DNA of 64,000 nucleotides, taken from positions 11,439 through 75,438 of the forward strand of contig CAYMHT010000003.1 in NCBI GenBank assembly GCA_964390305.1. The letters are read 5' to 3'. Position 1 is the stretch's first letter. The number at the start of each line of letters is the position of its first letter. The position numbers and the translations under genes are program-made. Below are positions 36,262 through 45,600 of the stretch, piece by piece. The DNA is from SKLM01 sp964390305. Lineage in GTDB: Bacteria; Chloroflexota; Anaerolineae; B4-G1. The notes below the pieces were generated by a model. It saw nothing but the letters and a program-made list of their open reading frames with translations, was not told where the DNA came from and ran no database searches.

Positions 36262-37199
36262 ATTCGCTCCCGGAAGTACTCGACCGTCCACTTCAGACCT
36301 TGCTCCAGCGGCACTTTCGGGGTCCACCCGAGCACCTGCCGCGCCTTTGTGATGTCCGGACACCGCACCTGAGGATCATCGGCCGTGCGAGCGTCGGCAG
36401 GCTCGACGAAAGTGATTCTGGAGCCGCTGCCAGTCACCTCCAGCACCTTCCGGGCGAACTCGAGAATCGTCATCTCATCGGGGTTCCCGATGTTCACTGG
36501 CTGAACTTCGTCGGAGAACAGCAGCCGCACCAGCCCATCGACCTGGTCGCTGATGTAACAGAAGGAGCGCGTGCGTTTCCCCTCGTCGTAGACGGTGAGC
36601 GGGTCGCCCCGCAGCGCCTGACAGACGAAATTCGGGACTACACGACCGTCGTCCATCCGCATTCGGGGTCCGTAGGTGTTGAAGATGCGGGCGATCCGCG
36701 TGTCCACCCCGTGGTAACGATGATAGGCCATCGCCAGTGCCTCCGCGAAGCGCTTGCTCTCGTCGTAGACGCCGCGCGGGCCGATGGGATTGACGTTACC
36801 CCAGTAATCCTCAGCCTGAGGATGCTCCAGTGGATCGCCGTAGACCTCGGACGTGGAGGCAAGCAGGTAGCGGGCACCCTTTGCCATCGCCAGACCCAGG
36901 GTCTTGTGCGTGCCGAGCGCCCCCACTTTCAGCGTCTGGATGGGGTAGTTCAGGTAGTCGACCGGGCTGGGCAGGCTGGCCAGGTGAAGCACAGCGTCGA
37001 GCGGTCCTTCAACGAAAATGTAACTCGTCACGTCATGCTTCGTGAAGTGGAAGCGCTCGCTCCCGGAGAGGTGAGCGATGTTATCCACCGCACCGGTCGC
37101 CAGGTTGTCCATGGCGATGACTTCATGCCCCTCGTCCAGCAGTCGATCGCAGAGGTGAGAGCCAATAAAACCAGCTCCACCGGTGATGAGGATGCGCAT
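36258..37199 (-). CDS. NAD-dependent sugar epimerase/dehydratase, UDP-glucuronate decarboxylase-like
   Basis: A 313-residue short-chain dehydrogenase of the extended type. It has the NAD motif GGAGFIGSH (residues 7-15), the catalytic Ser-Tyr-Lys set (STSEVYGDP, YDESKRFAE) and the segment NTYGPRMRMDDGRVVPNF that is typical of UDP-glucuronate decarboxylase (UXS), which makes UDP-xylose. A related UDP-glucose 4-epimerase cannot be excluded. It supplies activated sugars for the polysaccharide genes downstream. Confidence 0.88.
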   Translation of the reverse strand: MRILITGGAGFIGSHLCDRLLDEGHEVIAMDNLATGAVDNIAHLSGSERFHFTKHDVTSYIFVEGPLDAVLHLASLPSPVDYLNYPIQTLKVGALGTHKTLGLAMAKGARYLLASTSEVYGDPLEHPQAEDYWGNVNPIGPRGVYDESKRFAEALAMAYHRYHGVDTRIARIFNTYGPRMRMDDGRVVPNFVCQALRGDPLTVYDEGKRTRSFCYISDQVDGLVRLLFSDEVQPVNIGNPDEMTILEFARKVLEVTGSGSRITFVEPADARTADDPQVRCPDITKARQVLGWTPKVPLEQGLKWTVEYFRERM

Positions 37200-37272
37200 C
37201 TATCGCTCCTTATCCAGCAAGTACGAGTTGAGGGATTGCACCACGGCCTGTGAGCGGCGTAGAGTGGATGGG

Positions 37273-37824
37273 TTACTCAGTGTGGGCTTGGAGCTCTTCC
37301 GCGAAGGCATCGAACGCAGATTGACCATAAAGGCAGAATACGATGCGCTTCAATCCCGTGCCGCCCCTTACGTAGGCGATAGCCGCCTTCAGCATCACCT
37401 CAGCTGCTTCATGCATCGGGTAGCCGTAGATACCGGTGCTGATAGCGGGCAGAGCGACAGACCTGAGATCGTGTTCATCGGCCATTTGAAGAGCGGATTT
37501 CACCGCCGACGCCAGTAGCTCCGCCGCCTTCGATTTCGACATCGCGTCATAGACGGGACCTACGGCATGAACCACGTAGTCGGCGTTCAAATCTCCGCCT
37601 GACGTGATGGCCGCCGAGCCGGTGGGCACTCGCCCCCGCTCACGCACCCATTCATCGCTCTCCTTCTGGATCGCCGGCCCGCCAGCCCGAGCGATCGCAC
37701 CAGCCACGCCACCGCCGTGGGCCAGACGCTCGTTCGCTGCGTTGACGATGGCTCCTGCGTCGACCTTGGTGATATCGCCCTTGACCAACTCAAGCGTCGT
37801 GTCACCGATCTGAGTTCGGACCAT
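37273..37824 (-). CDS. Macro-domain ADP-ribose hydrolase
   Basis: A 183-residue stand-alone macro domain: GDITKVDAGAIVNAANERL, GGGVAGAIARAGG and the ribose loop PAISTGIYGYPM. Bacterial members of this MacroD/YmdB-type class hydrolyse O-acetyl-ADP-ribose or remove ADP-ribose from acidic residues. I use ATG 37824 after GGGAGGAG; a TTG at 37842 lies upstream. It sits between the DUF4230 gene and the epimerase in a polysaccharide operon, an unusual neighbourhood, and shows no signal peptide. Confidence 0.93.
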   Translation of the reverse strand: MVRTQIGDTTLELVKGDITKVDAGAIVNAANERLAHGGGVAGAIARAGGPAIQKESDEWVRERGRVPTGSAAITSGGDLNADYVVHAVGPVYDAMSKSKAAELLASAVKSALQMADEHDLRSVALPAISTGIYGYPMHEAAEVMLKAAIAYVRGGTGLKRIVFCLYGQSAFDAFAEELQAHTE

Positions 37825-37850
37825 GTCTCCTCCCAGAACCAAGACGTGAG

Positions 37851-38504
37851 CTAGTAGCTGACATGAACCTCGCTGAATCCAAGTGTCAGGATAAGGTGTC
37901 GGATATAGGATTCAGCATTTCTCTGAGCCATGTCCAGGATGCCGTCCTCCAGTGCCGCGCTCAGGATCTCCTCCTCGGCAGCGCGCCGTGCTGCTGTCTC
38001 CAGTTCCACATTCATCCCGATCACGCCGGTGTCGCGGTTGAAGACGTACGACTGTTCGTTGTCCAGAACAGTGACGAACACCTCGGCCTCGGGCAGCGCG
38101 ACGTGGACGACGCCTTCTCCTTCGATAGTGATGTCGCTCTCGTCTAGCTTCTCCAGATCGACGCCGGCGATCACCTGACCGTGCGCCACGAAGATCAGAC
38201 GATCACCCACGAGAAAGGCGAAGGGGCCTTGTCGGCTCTCGGCAGTGATGATCTTCTCGACCGTGTAGGCAGCCGTCTCGAGGCGGCTGAGGCTGCGCAC
38301 CTCTCGTACGATAGTGACTGGGTCCGGCTCGATGGTCGGGGTAGGGTTTGTAATCTGCTCAAACTGTCTCTGAAGCGCTCGCTCTGCCTCTGCCAGAGGC
38401 TGCGTTACCTGTCGAACCGACCAGACGACAGCCACGCCGCCCGCCACGAGGACGACCAGGATCAGAACGAGAATGATGGTGTTCAGGTTAAGCTTTCTGT
38501 CCAC
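37851..38504 (-). CDS. DUF4230 membrane-anchored protein
   Basis: A 217-residue protein with a single N-terminal membrane helix (TIILVLILVVLVAGGVAVVW, residues 9-28) followed by an extracytoplasmic domain of the DUF4230 family (VREVRSLSRLETAAYTVEKI, GQVIAGVDLEKL, VFVTVLDNEQSYVFNRDTG). The function of this family is not known. It overlaps the end of the second O-antigen-ligase-like gene by 17 bases, so it may act on the same glycan machinery. Confidence 0.85.
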   Translation of the reverse strand: MDRKLNLNTIILVLILVVLVAGGVAVVWSVRQVTQPLAEAERALQRQFEQITNPTPTIEPDPVTIVREVRSLSRLETAAYTVEKIITAESRQGPFAFLVGDRLIFVAHGQVIAGVDLEKLDESDITIEGEGVVHVALPEAEVFVTVLDNEQSYVFNRDTGVIGMNVELETAARRAAEEEILSAALEDGILDMAQRNAESYIRHLILTLGFSEVHVSY

Positions 38505-40503
38505 GAATATTCCTCCTCAACAGCCATTCTACCAGACCTAGCCCCAGAAGGAAAGCAAAGGCCAGGTCGACGAAGAAGAACGAGGCATCGATCATACCGT
38601 GAGCCAGGGTGTAGGCCATCGATCCGATCAAGCCGAGTGTCAGCGCCCGATGACTGTGACTTGCGCTGCTGGTGAGCGTGTGTGCGCGTCGCCAGAAGAG
38701 AACCTGGAGCAAGACGCCGGCTGCCAGGCCCAGAAGGCCCAGTCGGGTTGCATAAGTGAGCAGAACGTTGTGCGCGTGCGAGAGATGTGGTTCCTGCCAG
38801 GCGGTAGGTAGGATGTATCGCCCTCGATATTGATAGAGGAAGTTGTCCGGACCGACCCCGAGCCAGGGATGGTCGACGAACATCTTCCACGATGAGCGCC
38901 ACAGCTGAAGCCGAAAGAACAGCGTGCCGGTGGTAGGGTCCAGAAGTCCGGCGAAGCGGGGCGTGCTCAACAAGGGGATGATGACCACCGCGGCTGAGGC
39001 CAGGAGAGCCACCAGGATCCAGCGCCACCGCTTGCGTGCGAATACCGCCAGCGCCACCAGCGACACCGGGATCCCCACAAGAATCGCCCCCCGTGAGAAG
39101 CTGAGCAACACGGCCAGCGCCACCGGCGCCGCCAGGATGCCGTAGGCGAGGCGTTGGCGATTTCCGGTGCCGAAGACTGTCATGGCTGCCAGCACTGGCA
39201 GTGTTCGGCCCAGATAGAGGGCGGCATTGTTCGGGGACCCGTACACGGAACGGAGACGCCGGAAGCCCTGCTCAGCCGTGATCACGTTGATGTCCAGAGC
39301 GTACTGGGAGAGCCCGATCAAGGCGACTGTCACGCCTCCTCCCACGAAGGCTCCCACGATGCGCCGTACGTCGGTCTCATCCAGTCTCGACGTGCGCAGC
39401 ATGAGGTAGAAGGCAGCCGGCTCCAAAATGACGACTCGCAGCTCACGCAGCGCGACGTGCCGGTGGTCGGCGAAAAGCGTGGAGACGGCGGCCGACAGCA
39501 CCAGCAACAGGACAGCGAGATCCATGAGTGACACATGTTGGAGACATGATGCCACAGAGCCACGAATAGGCGTCCGGATCTGCCTGATTCCCCACGATAC
39601 CATGCACAGCAGAGTCGTGATCTCTGCCATTGAGAACGACTTGTGGAGTACCGTGCGGGGACGCAGGTAGAACGGCGCACTGAATGCAATCAGTGCCAAA
39701 CCGAGATCGGGTCGCATTATGATGGCTGCAGCCAGCACCACGCCACTGGCCCATGTGAGGGCCGACCAAGGCGAGACATAGAAAACGGCAGCAGCGATAC
39801 CGAGAGAGACCGGAGATCGAAGGAGCGAGAAAGGGAAGCGCAGATTGGGGCTCGCAGATGGCGGGCTTGAGATGCGGGCTTCGTTTCTTGCGGTGCTCGT
39901 CTCCCTTGCCCATCTTGCTCCGCAGCCGATCGCGCCGACGAGAAAGGCCACGGCGATCCCCCCCAGCGCCCTCACACTCTCATCGTGTTGCCGCGTATCT
40001 GGCCCCCGCTGGACACGCCAGCCGACCAGCGGCCACTGATTCCATCCCCGGTCCGCGACTACCTCCGCGAAATGAGCTCCGTCGTCGAGATCACCGGCGA
40101 CGGGAATGGTCGTTACCTGCGGCTCGTAGTCCGGTGAGCTGAGTACGAGGTAGGCGCCACGCTCCGTGCGAGGCAACCGATTCGCTGGCTCACCGTCGAC
40201 GCTGACCCAGAGGTGGGCTCGGTAGTCTCCCCGTCGTACCACGAGAGCGAGCTGGGTGCCGGTGAATGGGATGGTGACCCGATCGGTTCCCGCGAGGCTG
40301 CCAGCCTGACTGGGATCAGCCCCCTGCTCGGAGAGCTTCCAATCGCCCTCCCACTGTGCGTCGCCGGTCAGCGGCGTGTACGACTGGGCGGTTTCCTGAC
40401 CGGAGATGTGTTGCCTGAGCGTGAGCACCGCACAGATCAGAAGCACGCTTGCCGCCAGGCCGATCAAGCAGACGAGGAAAGACGTTCGCGGGCTTCGGTT
40501 CAT
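38488..40503 (-). CDS. O-antigen-ligase-like membrane protein with N-terminal extracytoplasmic domain (second)
   Basis: A 671-residue protein. An N-terminal helix (residues about 9-28) anchors an extracytoplasmic beta-rich domain (about 30-165) with TGTQLALVVRRGDYRAHLWV and VSVDGEPANRLPRTERG, which resembles domains found in carbohydrate enzymes. About twelve helices follow with the Wzy/WaaL signature loop (HPWLGVGPDNFLYQYRGRY and HLSHAHNVLLTYATRLGLLG). The extra domain is absent from the first ligase-like protein in this operon and may hold a sugar or acceptor. It starts 18 bases after the G5 lipoprotein gene. Confidence 0.83.
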   Translation of the reverse strand: MNRSPRTSFLVCLIGLAASVLLICAVLTLRQHISGQETAQSYTPLTGDAQWEGDWKLSEQGADPSQAGSLAGTDRVTIPFTGTQLALVVRRGDYRAHLWVSVDGEPANRLPRTERGAYLVLSSPDYEPQVTTIPVAGDLDDGAHFAEVVADRGWNQWPLVGWRVQRGPDTRQHDESVRALGGIAVAFLVGAIGCGARWARETSTARNEARISSPPSASPNLRFPFSLLRSPVSLGIAAAVFYVSPWSALTWASGVVLAAAIIMRPDLGLALIAFSAPFYLRPRTVLHKSFSMAEITTLLCMVSWGIRQIRTPIRGSVASCLQHVSLMDLAVLLLVLSAAVSTLFADHRHVALRELRVVILEPAAFYLMLRTSRLDETDVRRIVGAFVGGGVTVALIGLSQYALDINVITAEQGFRRLRSVYGSPNNAALYLGRTLPVLAAMTVFGTGNRQRLAYGILAAPVALAVLLSFSRGAILVGIPVSLVALAVFARKRWRWILVALLASAAVVIIPLLSTPRFAGLLDPTTGTLFFRLQLWRSSWKMFVDHPWLGVGPDNFLYQYRGRYILPTAWQEPHLSHAHNVLLTYATRLGLLGLAAGVLLQVLFWRRAHTLTSSASHSHRALTLGLIGSMAYTLAHGMIDASFFFVDLAFAFLLGLGLVEWLLRRNIRGQKA

Positions 40504-40521
40504 CGGTCCGTTAGCGCCTCG

Positions 40522-42081
40522 TCAGCGCCATTGAACAGCGGTCACCCCGCCGCCGTCGTTGAGCTGATACGCCCCGTCCCCCGGGACTTCGATAAGGTAG
40601 AGGTTCTCTCGGTAGATGGCGACGAAGCGGTCGCCCGCCGGCCCCCAGGCTATCTCGGGATATTGTACCCCTATCTCCCGATCCGGCGGAAAGACAGGCT
40701 GTTGGTCCGACCCATCACGATCCATTACGTAGAGGTCGTAGTTGCTGGTCTGGCTGGCGCGGGAGTCGCGGGCGCGGCCAAAGGCGATGAGCTCGGTCTC
40801 TGGCGCGAACGCTGGGGCCGACCACATGCCCGCCTCGCTGGCGAGCTTCGCGCTGGTCATCCCATCAGCGGCTAGCGTCCAGACGTCGAAGACGGGACTG
40901 TCCTCCGGCGTCTCTCCCGTCGGGGCGGGCCCGTGCAACGTGGTGACGATGAATTCGCCCTCAGGTGACCACCCGACGCTGGGCACCCAGACCCACGGGG
41001 CGTAAGTACGGAACGGGGCGAACTGAGCCAGCTGGGTCCGATGTCCATCGTAGGCGCGGATGACGCCGACTTCGTCGGCTTGGGCATAGGCCAGGCGCTG
41101 TCCGTTGGGGGACCAGGCGTAGGTCGTGCCCCACCAGCCATAGGATCCTCCACCAGAAGGCTCCACAACCTCTCGCCTGCCCACGACCTCGCCCGCGCCT
41201 GGGCGAGCGCGACCGATCCACAGGTCGTTGTTCGCCCGCCACCCCGGATTCCCGTCGGCCGGTGTACCGGTGGCGAAAGCGATTCGACAGCCTATGCTCG
41301 TGCGGGTGACGTCGCAGTCGGGTTCCCACTCCGCCCAAAGGACGTTATTGACTTCCAGCTGGGCTGGTTCCGCGTCGACCGTGGAGGTATCGACGATCCA
41401 AAGCGTGTTGACCACCGAGCTGTCCTCGGTCTCGGTTGGCAACCTGGTGAAGAGCAGCTGAGACCCATCGGCAGAGAGAGCAAAGACCCGGCCATCCAGG
41501 TCGCCTTCATGGGTAAGCCGGCCCTGATTGGAGCTGGTTCTGCGCATCACCCAGGCATTGTGATTGGCGATATAGGCGATGGTGCCCGTGATGGAAATCG
41601 GCCTCTGGTTTGGCCGTCTTCCGACCAGGACGACCTCAGTCCGCGGTTCACGGACTGTGACTTGCTCTACGACACGGCGATCAACCTCTACGCCGTCCTC
41701 GAGGGTGATCTGATACGTGACTTCCTCAACCCCAGTGCGGCCGGGCTCCAGGAGCTTCGTGTCGCCCTCCGGAATCGACGTGTCGCGTACCGTTCGGCGA
41801 TCGAAGGGTATCTCGTGCCTTTCTTTCTCGCTATGCGTCTCGACCCGCACAATGCGGATCGTCATGCCGTCCTGGATCAGGGTCGGCTCCGCCGGGCTTA
41901 CGCGGTCCTCAGCGCTGAGTGTGACGTCAGCCTCGGCCAGCAAGTCCCGAACAGTCAGGACTTCCGTCACGATGGTGCGGCTTCTGCCGTCGGTGACCAG
42001 GGTGACCGTACAGCCGTCAGGGGAGGAAGCACACGCCACCAGGGCGAGGAGCAGAAGGGGGGCAATCCAGCGGTTCCTCAT
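40522..42081 (-). CDS. Lipoprotein with DUF348/G5 domains and a WD40/TolB-like propeller
   Basis: A 519-residue secreted protein. The signal peptide ends in a lipobox (LLLALVACAS, Cys17). Next come a DUF348-like domain (LTVRDLLAEADVTLSAEDRV), a G5 domain (EEVTYQITLEDGVEVDRR to VREPRTEVVLVG, about residues 115-160) and a C-terminal propeller of TolB/WD40-like blades (YAWSPNGQRLAYAQ, VGWSPEGEFIVTT). G5 domains bind N-acetylglucosamine polymers or zinc. It probably sits at the cell wall and is the first gene of the polysaccharide operon. The ATG lies eight bases from the -10 box, so the transcript is leaderless. Confidence 0.85.
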   Translation of the reverse strand: MRNRWIAPLLLLALVACASSPDGCTVTLVTDGRSRTIVTEVLTVRDLLAEADVTLSAEDRVSPAEPTLIQDGMTIRIVRVETHSEKERHEIPFDRRTVRDTSIPEGDTKLLEPGRTGVEEVTYQITLEDGVEVDRRVVEQVTVREPRTEVVLVGRRPNQRPISITGTIAYIANHNAWVMRRTSSNQGRLTHEGDLDGRVFALSADGSQLLFTRLPTETEDSSVVNTLWIVDTSTVDAEPAQLEVNNVLWAEWEPDCDVTRTSIGCRIAFATGTPADGNPGWRANNDLWIGRARPGAGEVVGRREVVEPSGGGSYGWWGTTYAWSPNGQRLAYAQADEVGVIRAYDGHRTQLAQFAPFRTYAPWVWVPSVGWSPEGEFIVTTLHGPAPTGETPEDSPVFDVWTLAADGMTSAKLASEAGMWSAPAFAPETELIAFGRARDSRASQTSNYDLYVMDRDGSDQQPVFPPDREIGVQYPEIAWGPAGDRFVAIYRENLYLIEVPGDGAYQLNDGGGVTAVQWR

Positions 42082-42088
42082 AGAGCCG

Positions 42089-42117
42089 ATTATACCATTG
42101 CGGAGCCGGTGGGGCAA
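42089..42117 (-). promoter_or_regulatory. Leaderless promoter of the G5 lipoprotein/polysaccharide operon
   Basis: On the minus strand TTGCCC (42117-42112) and TATAAT (42094-42089) are 17 bases apart; the start codon is at 42081, at the predicted transcription start. Confidence 0.72.
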
Positions 42118-42155
42118 CGGACGCACACCCATCGGTCTCGGCTGCTGCTGAGGGA

Positions 42156-42183
42156 TTGCCAGGGACAGGGGATGTGCTACAAT
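42156..42183 (+). promoter_or_regulatory. Promoter of the SHOCT-like gene
   Basis: TTGCCA (42156-42161) and TACAAT (42178-42183) are 16 bases apart, divergent from the G5 operon promoter. Confidence 0.65.
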
Positions 42184-42202
42184 TCCGGGTGGGAGGTATT
42201 GT

Positions 42203-42580
42203 ATGGCTACAGCTGAAGAGAGAATGGAAATCTTGAAGATGGTTCAGAGCGGCCAGATAAGCGCTGAGGAAGGCGCGACGCTCCTGAAGGCTCTGAAGGA
42301 GGAAGAGGAACCCCGTCCTGGTCCAGAAGGCGTTGCTCGCATGCAACAGCCCCGCCGCCTCCGTATCCGCGTGTCCGAGCTGGAGACTGGTCGCCGCAAG
42401 GTGAACATCGACTTGCCCTGGAATCTGATCAACGTGGGCATGCATATGGGCGCCCGCTTTGCTCCTGAAGGGATCAACCTCGAGGAAGTCATGCGGGCTC
42501 TCCAGGCCGGTACCGAGGGTAAGATCGTCGACGTCGAGGACGCGGAGGATAACGAGAGGGTGGAGATCTTCGTCGAGTAG
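42203..42580 (+). CDS. SHOCT-like/YvlB-N-type small protein
   Basis: A 125-residue protein. The N-terminal helical pair (EERMEILKMVQSGQISAEEGATLLKAL in part, residues 5-31) matches the SHOCT-like domain at the front of YvlB/LiaX-type envelope-stress proteins. The rest (LRIRVSELETGRRKVNIDLPW) looks like one beta-sheet module of the same families. No membrane helix is visible. Relatives bind regulators or membranes in cell-envelope stress. GGGAGG precedes ATG 42203. It is a single gene converging on the RsbU-like gene. Confidence 0.75.
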   Translation: MATAEERMEILKMVQSGQISAEEGATLLKALKEEEEPRPGPEGVARMQQPRRLRIRVSELETGRRKVNIDLPWNLINVGMHMGARFAPEGINLEEVMRALQAGTEGKIVDVEDAEDNERVEIFVE

Positions 42581-42663
42581 GGCAACGATCTCGTTGGGCA
42601 CCGCCCAGACCGCCGAAGCTCGTCCGGCGTCCTGGATCTCAGTAGACGGCTGTTACGGTAGGG

Positions 42664-42693
42664 AGACCCCCATGACCTCGCCGTTGGGGGTCT
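42664..42693. terminator. Hairpin between convergent genes
   Basis: AGACCCCCA (42664-42672) and TGGGGGTCT (42685-42693) form a perfect 9-base stem with a 12-base loop, directly at the end of the rsbU-like gene. T-runs are weak on both sides, so efficiency is uncertain. Confidence 0.5.
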
Positions 42694-45600
42694 TCACGCT
42701 TCTTGTCGGCGGACGACCATCAGGGTGAGATCGTCTGAGGGGGGACTGTCGCCGACGAACGCTGCAACACTGTCGAGGACAGCATTCAGAACCGCCTCGG
42801 CCGAACGGTCTCTGCTGGGGGCCTGGATGACATCTCGAAGTCGCTCCTCGCCGTAGAACGCCCTTTGAGGAGAGACGGCCTCTGTGATGCCGTCGGTGTA
42901 AAGAACCATGTAGTCGCCAGGTGCCAGAACGGTCTCGTGTTCGTGGAACTGGGCGCCCTCCACCACCCCCAGCGCGATCTCTCCTCTCTCCAGCTGTTCG
43001 ATACTGCCCGCGCCGTACCGCACGACAAGCGGCGGATGATGTCCCGCGCTGGCATAGACCAGCCTGCCCGTCTCCGGGGACAGGATCGCATAGAGCGCGG
43101 TGACGAACATGCCGTGTCGAGCATCGGGCACCAGCAAATCATTTACGCGCCTCAAAGCGCTCGAAGGCGACCGCCTCTCAGCGGCGGCGGCGCGCATCAA
43201 CGTTCGAGTGAGTGCCATGAAGAGCGCAGCGGGCATACCCTTGTCGGCCACGTCCGCGATGACCAGGCCCAGCTTCCTCTCAGGCAACTCGAAAACATCG
43301 TAGAAGTCGCCGGCCACCTGTCGAGCCGCGCGCCACGCGACGGCCAACTCCCAGCCCGGGATGTGCGGTAGATGCTCCGGCATGAACGTCTCTTGAATCT
43401 CGTGGGCCAGTTGAAGCTCTCGCTCCAGGCGTTCCCGCTCGGCCATTTCCTGTTGAAGAAGGTCATTCTGCACGGCCAGAGCGGTCTGTTGGGCGATGCC
43501 CGTGATGATCTCCAGCCTCCGCTCGCCAAACCTATGGGATCGACCGCTCTCCCCGACCACCATCGCCCCGAGCACATTCCCCTTCACCGATAGGGGCGCT
43601 GCCAGAAGGGCAGTCCGCTCCCCAGGTGCCTCGGCTGCCAGTTCCCCGATCAACTCGTCTGGGACGAGGTCCCCGATCTCGTCAGGACCGTCCAGGGTGA
43701 TCAGTTCGTTCTGCTCGCGGACGAGGTCGAGCAGCGGGAACTCCCCGGTCGCGAATGCGCCGTCTGGCAGGGAACCACCGTATGTCTGCGCGGGTCGGAA
43801 AAGCTCCTCGTCATCGCTCCACACGAAGACGGCGCATCGTTCGACGCCGATGAGCATAGGGGTGATGCGGACAATCGCCTCCAGAATCTCGTCGAGATCG
43901 TTGAGGCTGACCACGGCCTGTGCGACCTGAAGCAGGGCGGCCGACACGTAGGCTTCTTCCTGGCGTTCCTCCAGCAACCGGGCGTTCTCGGCAGCCGCAG
44001 CTGCTTGGTACGCGATGCCACGCATGATCGCCACGCGCTCCTCGCGCAGTCCCTCTGGCTCGCGGACGTCTTGCTCGGGCTGGTAGTCGACGAGCATCGC
44101 CCCCAACACCTCACCGTGGGCAAGGAGCGGCAGAAGGAGAGGGGATTCGAACCCTTCGAGAGGTGGGGGCAGGGGACTCGAAGCCTCGTGCGGCGAGCGC
44201 TCAATGAATACCGGTTCCTTGAGGATGCGCGTTCTGTCGAACGCTGGGATGTCACCAGGGGCGACCTCCAGGCGGTCGAACGCGCGCTCCTGCTCTTCGC
44301 TGAGGCCGCAGGCGCCGGCCGGGAGGAACAACGCGTCGACCTCGTCCCACAGGAATAGCGCGCAGCGCTCCATTCCGACGAGCATAGGAATCAGGCGCAC
44401 GACTGTATCGAGTACCTCGTCCAGGGTGACCAGCGACTGGGTTGCCTCGGCGACTTGGAGCAGGACCGTCGAGATGTACGCTTGCTCTTGGGCTCTCTGG
44501 TAGAGACGGGTGTTTTCGATCGCAACGGCGGCGTAGCTGGCAAAGGCAGCGGTCATACGGCGCGATTCGGTGCCGTACCGCTCTGGTGTCCGGTGGGCGA
44601 GAGTCAGCAGGCCGAGCTGTCGGTCGCCCGCCCGGAGCGGGGCAGCAATGGCGGAATAGTCAGATGGGAAACCGAGGCTCGCTCCCAGAGGCTCGCGTGG
44701 CGCTGTCGGCGAGCGAACGAGAGGGCGGTCGGCACGAAGCGCTTGCCGCAGCCATGAGTCGGCGTCGAGGAGCGAATCGCTCACGCATGCACGCTCCGTG
44801 GTGCCATGAACCGCCGACAGACAGAGTGTGTCGTCCTGTAGTAGCCAGATGGCCGATGCATCGCAAGGCAACAGATCTTCCAGTCTCGTCAAGATCGCGT
44901 CCAACACCTCCTCGAGCGCGATGCCGGACGACAGCAGTCCGGCCACGTCTCGCATGCTGTCGGCAACCTGTCGTCGCCATCGTTCCGATTGATACAGATT
45001 TGCATTACGGATAGCAATGGCCACGCTGTCTGCCAGGGCTTCGAATACAAAGCGGTCATCGTCGCCGAAGGCATCCCGTCGGTCGCTCTGTACGTCAAGT
45101 ACGCCGAGCACCTCTCCGCCAAAGACAAGGGGCACCGCCAGTTCAGCGCGCGCATCGACACCAGGTACCGCCAGGGGGCGATAGCGGGGATCGTCGCGGA
45201 CGTCGTTGGAGAGCACTGTTTCGCCGTGGCAAGCGACCCAGGCTACGATTCCTTCCGTGTCCACCAGGCTACACACCGGCTCGCTGTCGTCGAACGCGTC
45301 GGGGTCGCCAGGAGGCCACCCTGCCCGGTAGACAATCTTCTGTCGAGCGGGATCCACGGTGAAAAGATGGACAAAAGGGTAGCCAAACTGCTCATGGATC
45401 AGGGCGACTACCTTACTGAGTAGCTCGTCGAGGTCAAGGATAGAAGCGACTGCTCGGCTAACCTCAGTCACAGCGGAAAGCTGATCGGCGTGCCGACGCA
45501 AGGCACTGTAGAGACGTGCGTCTTCCACAGCGATAGCGATCTGATCCGCCAAGGCGCCCAGCACGAGGACGTCAGTCTCATCGAAGCGGTCCGGGCGATT

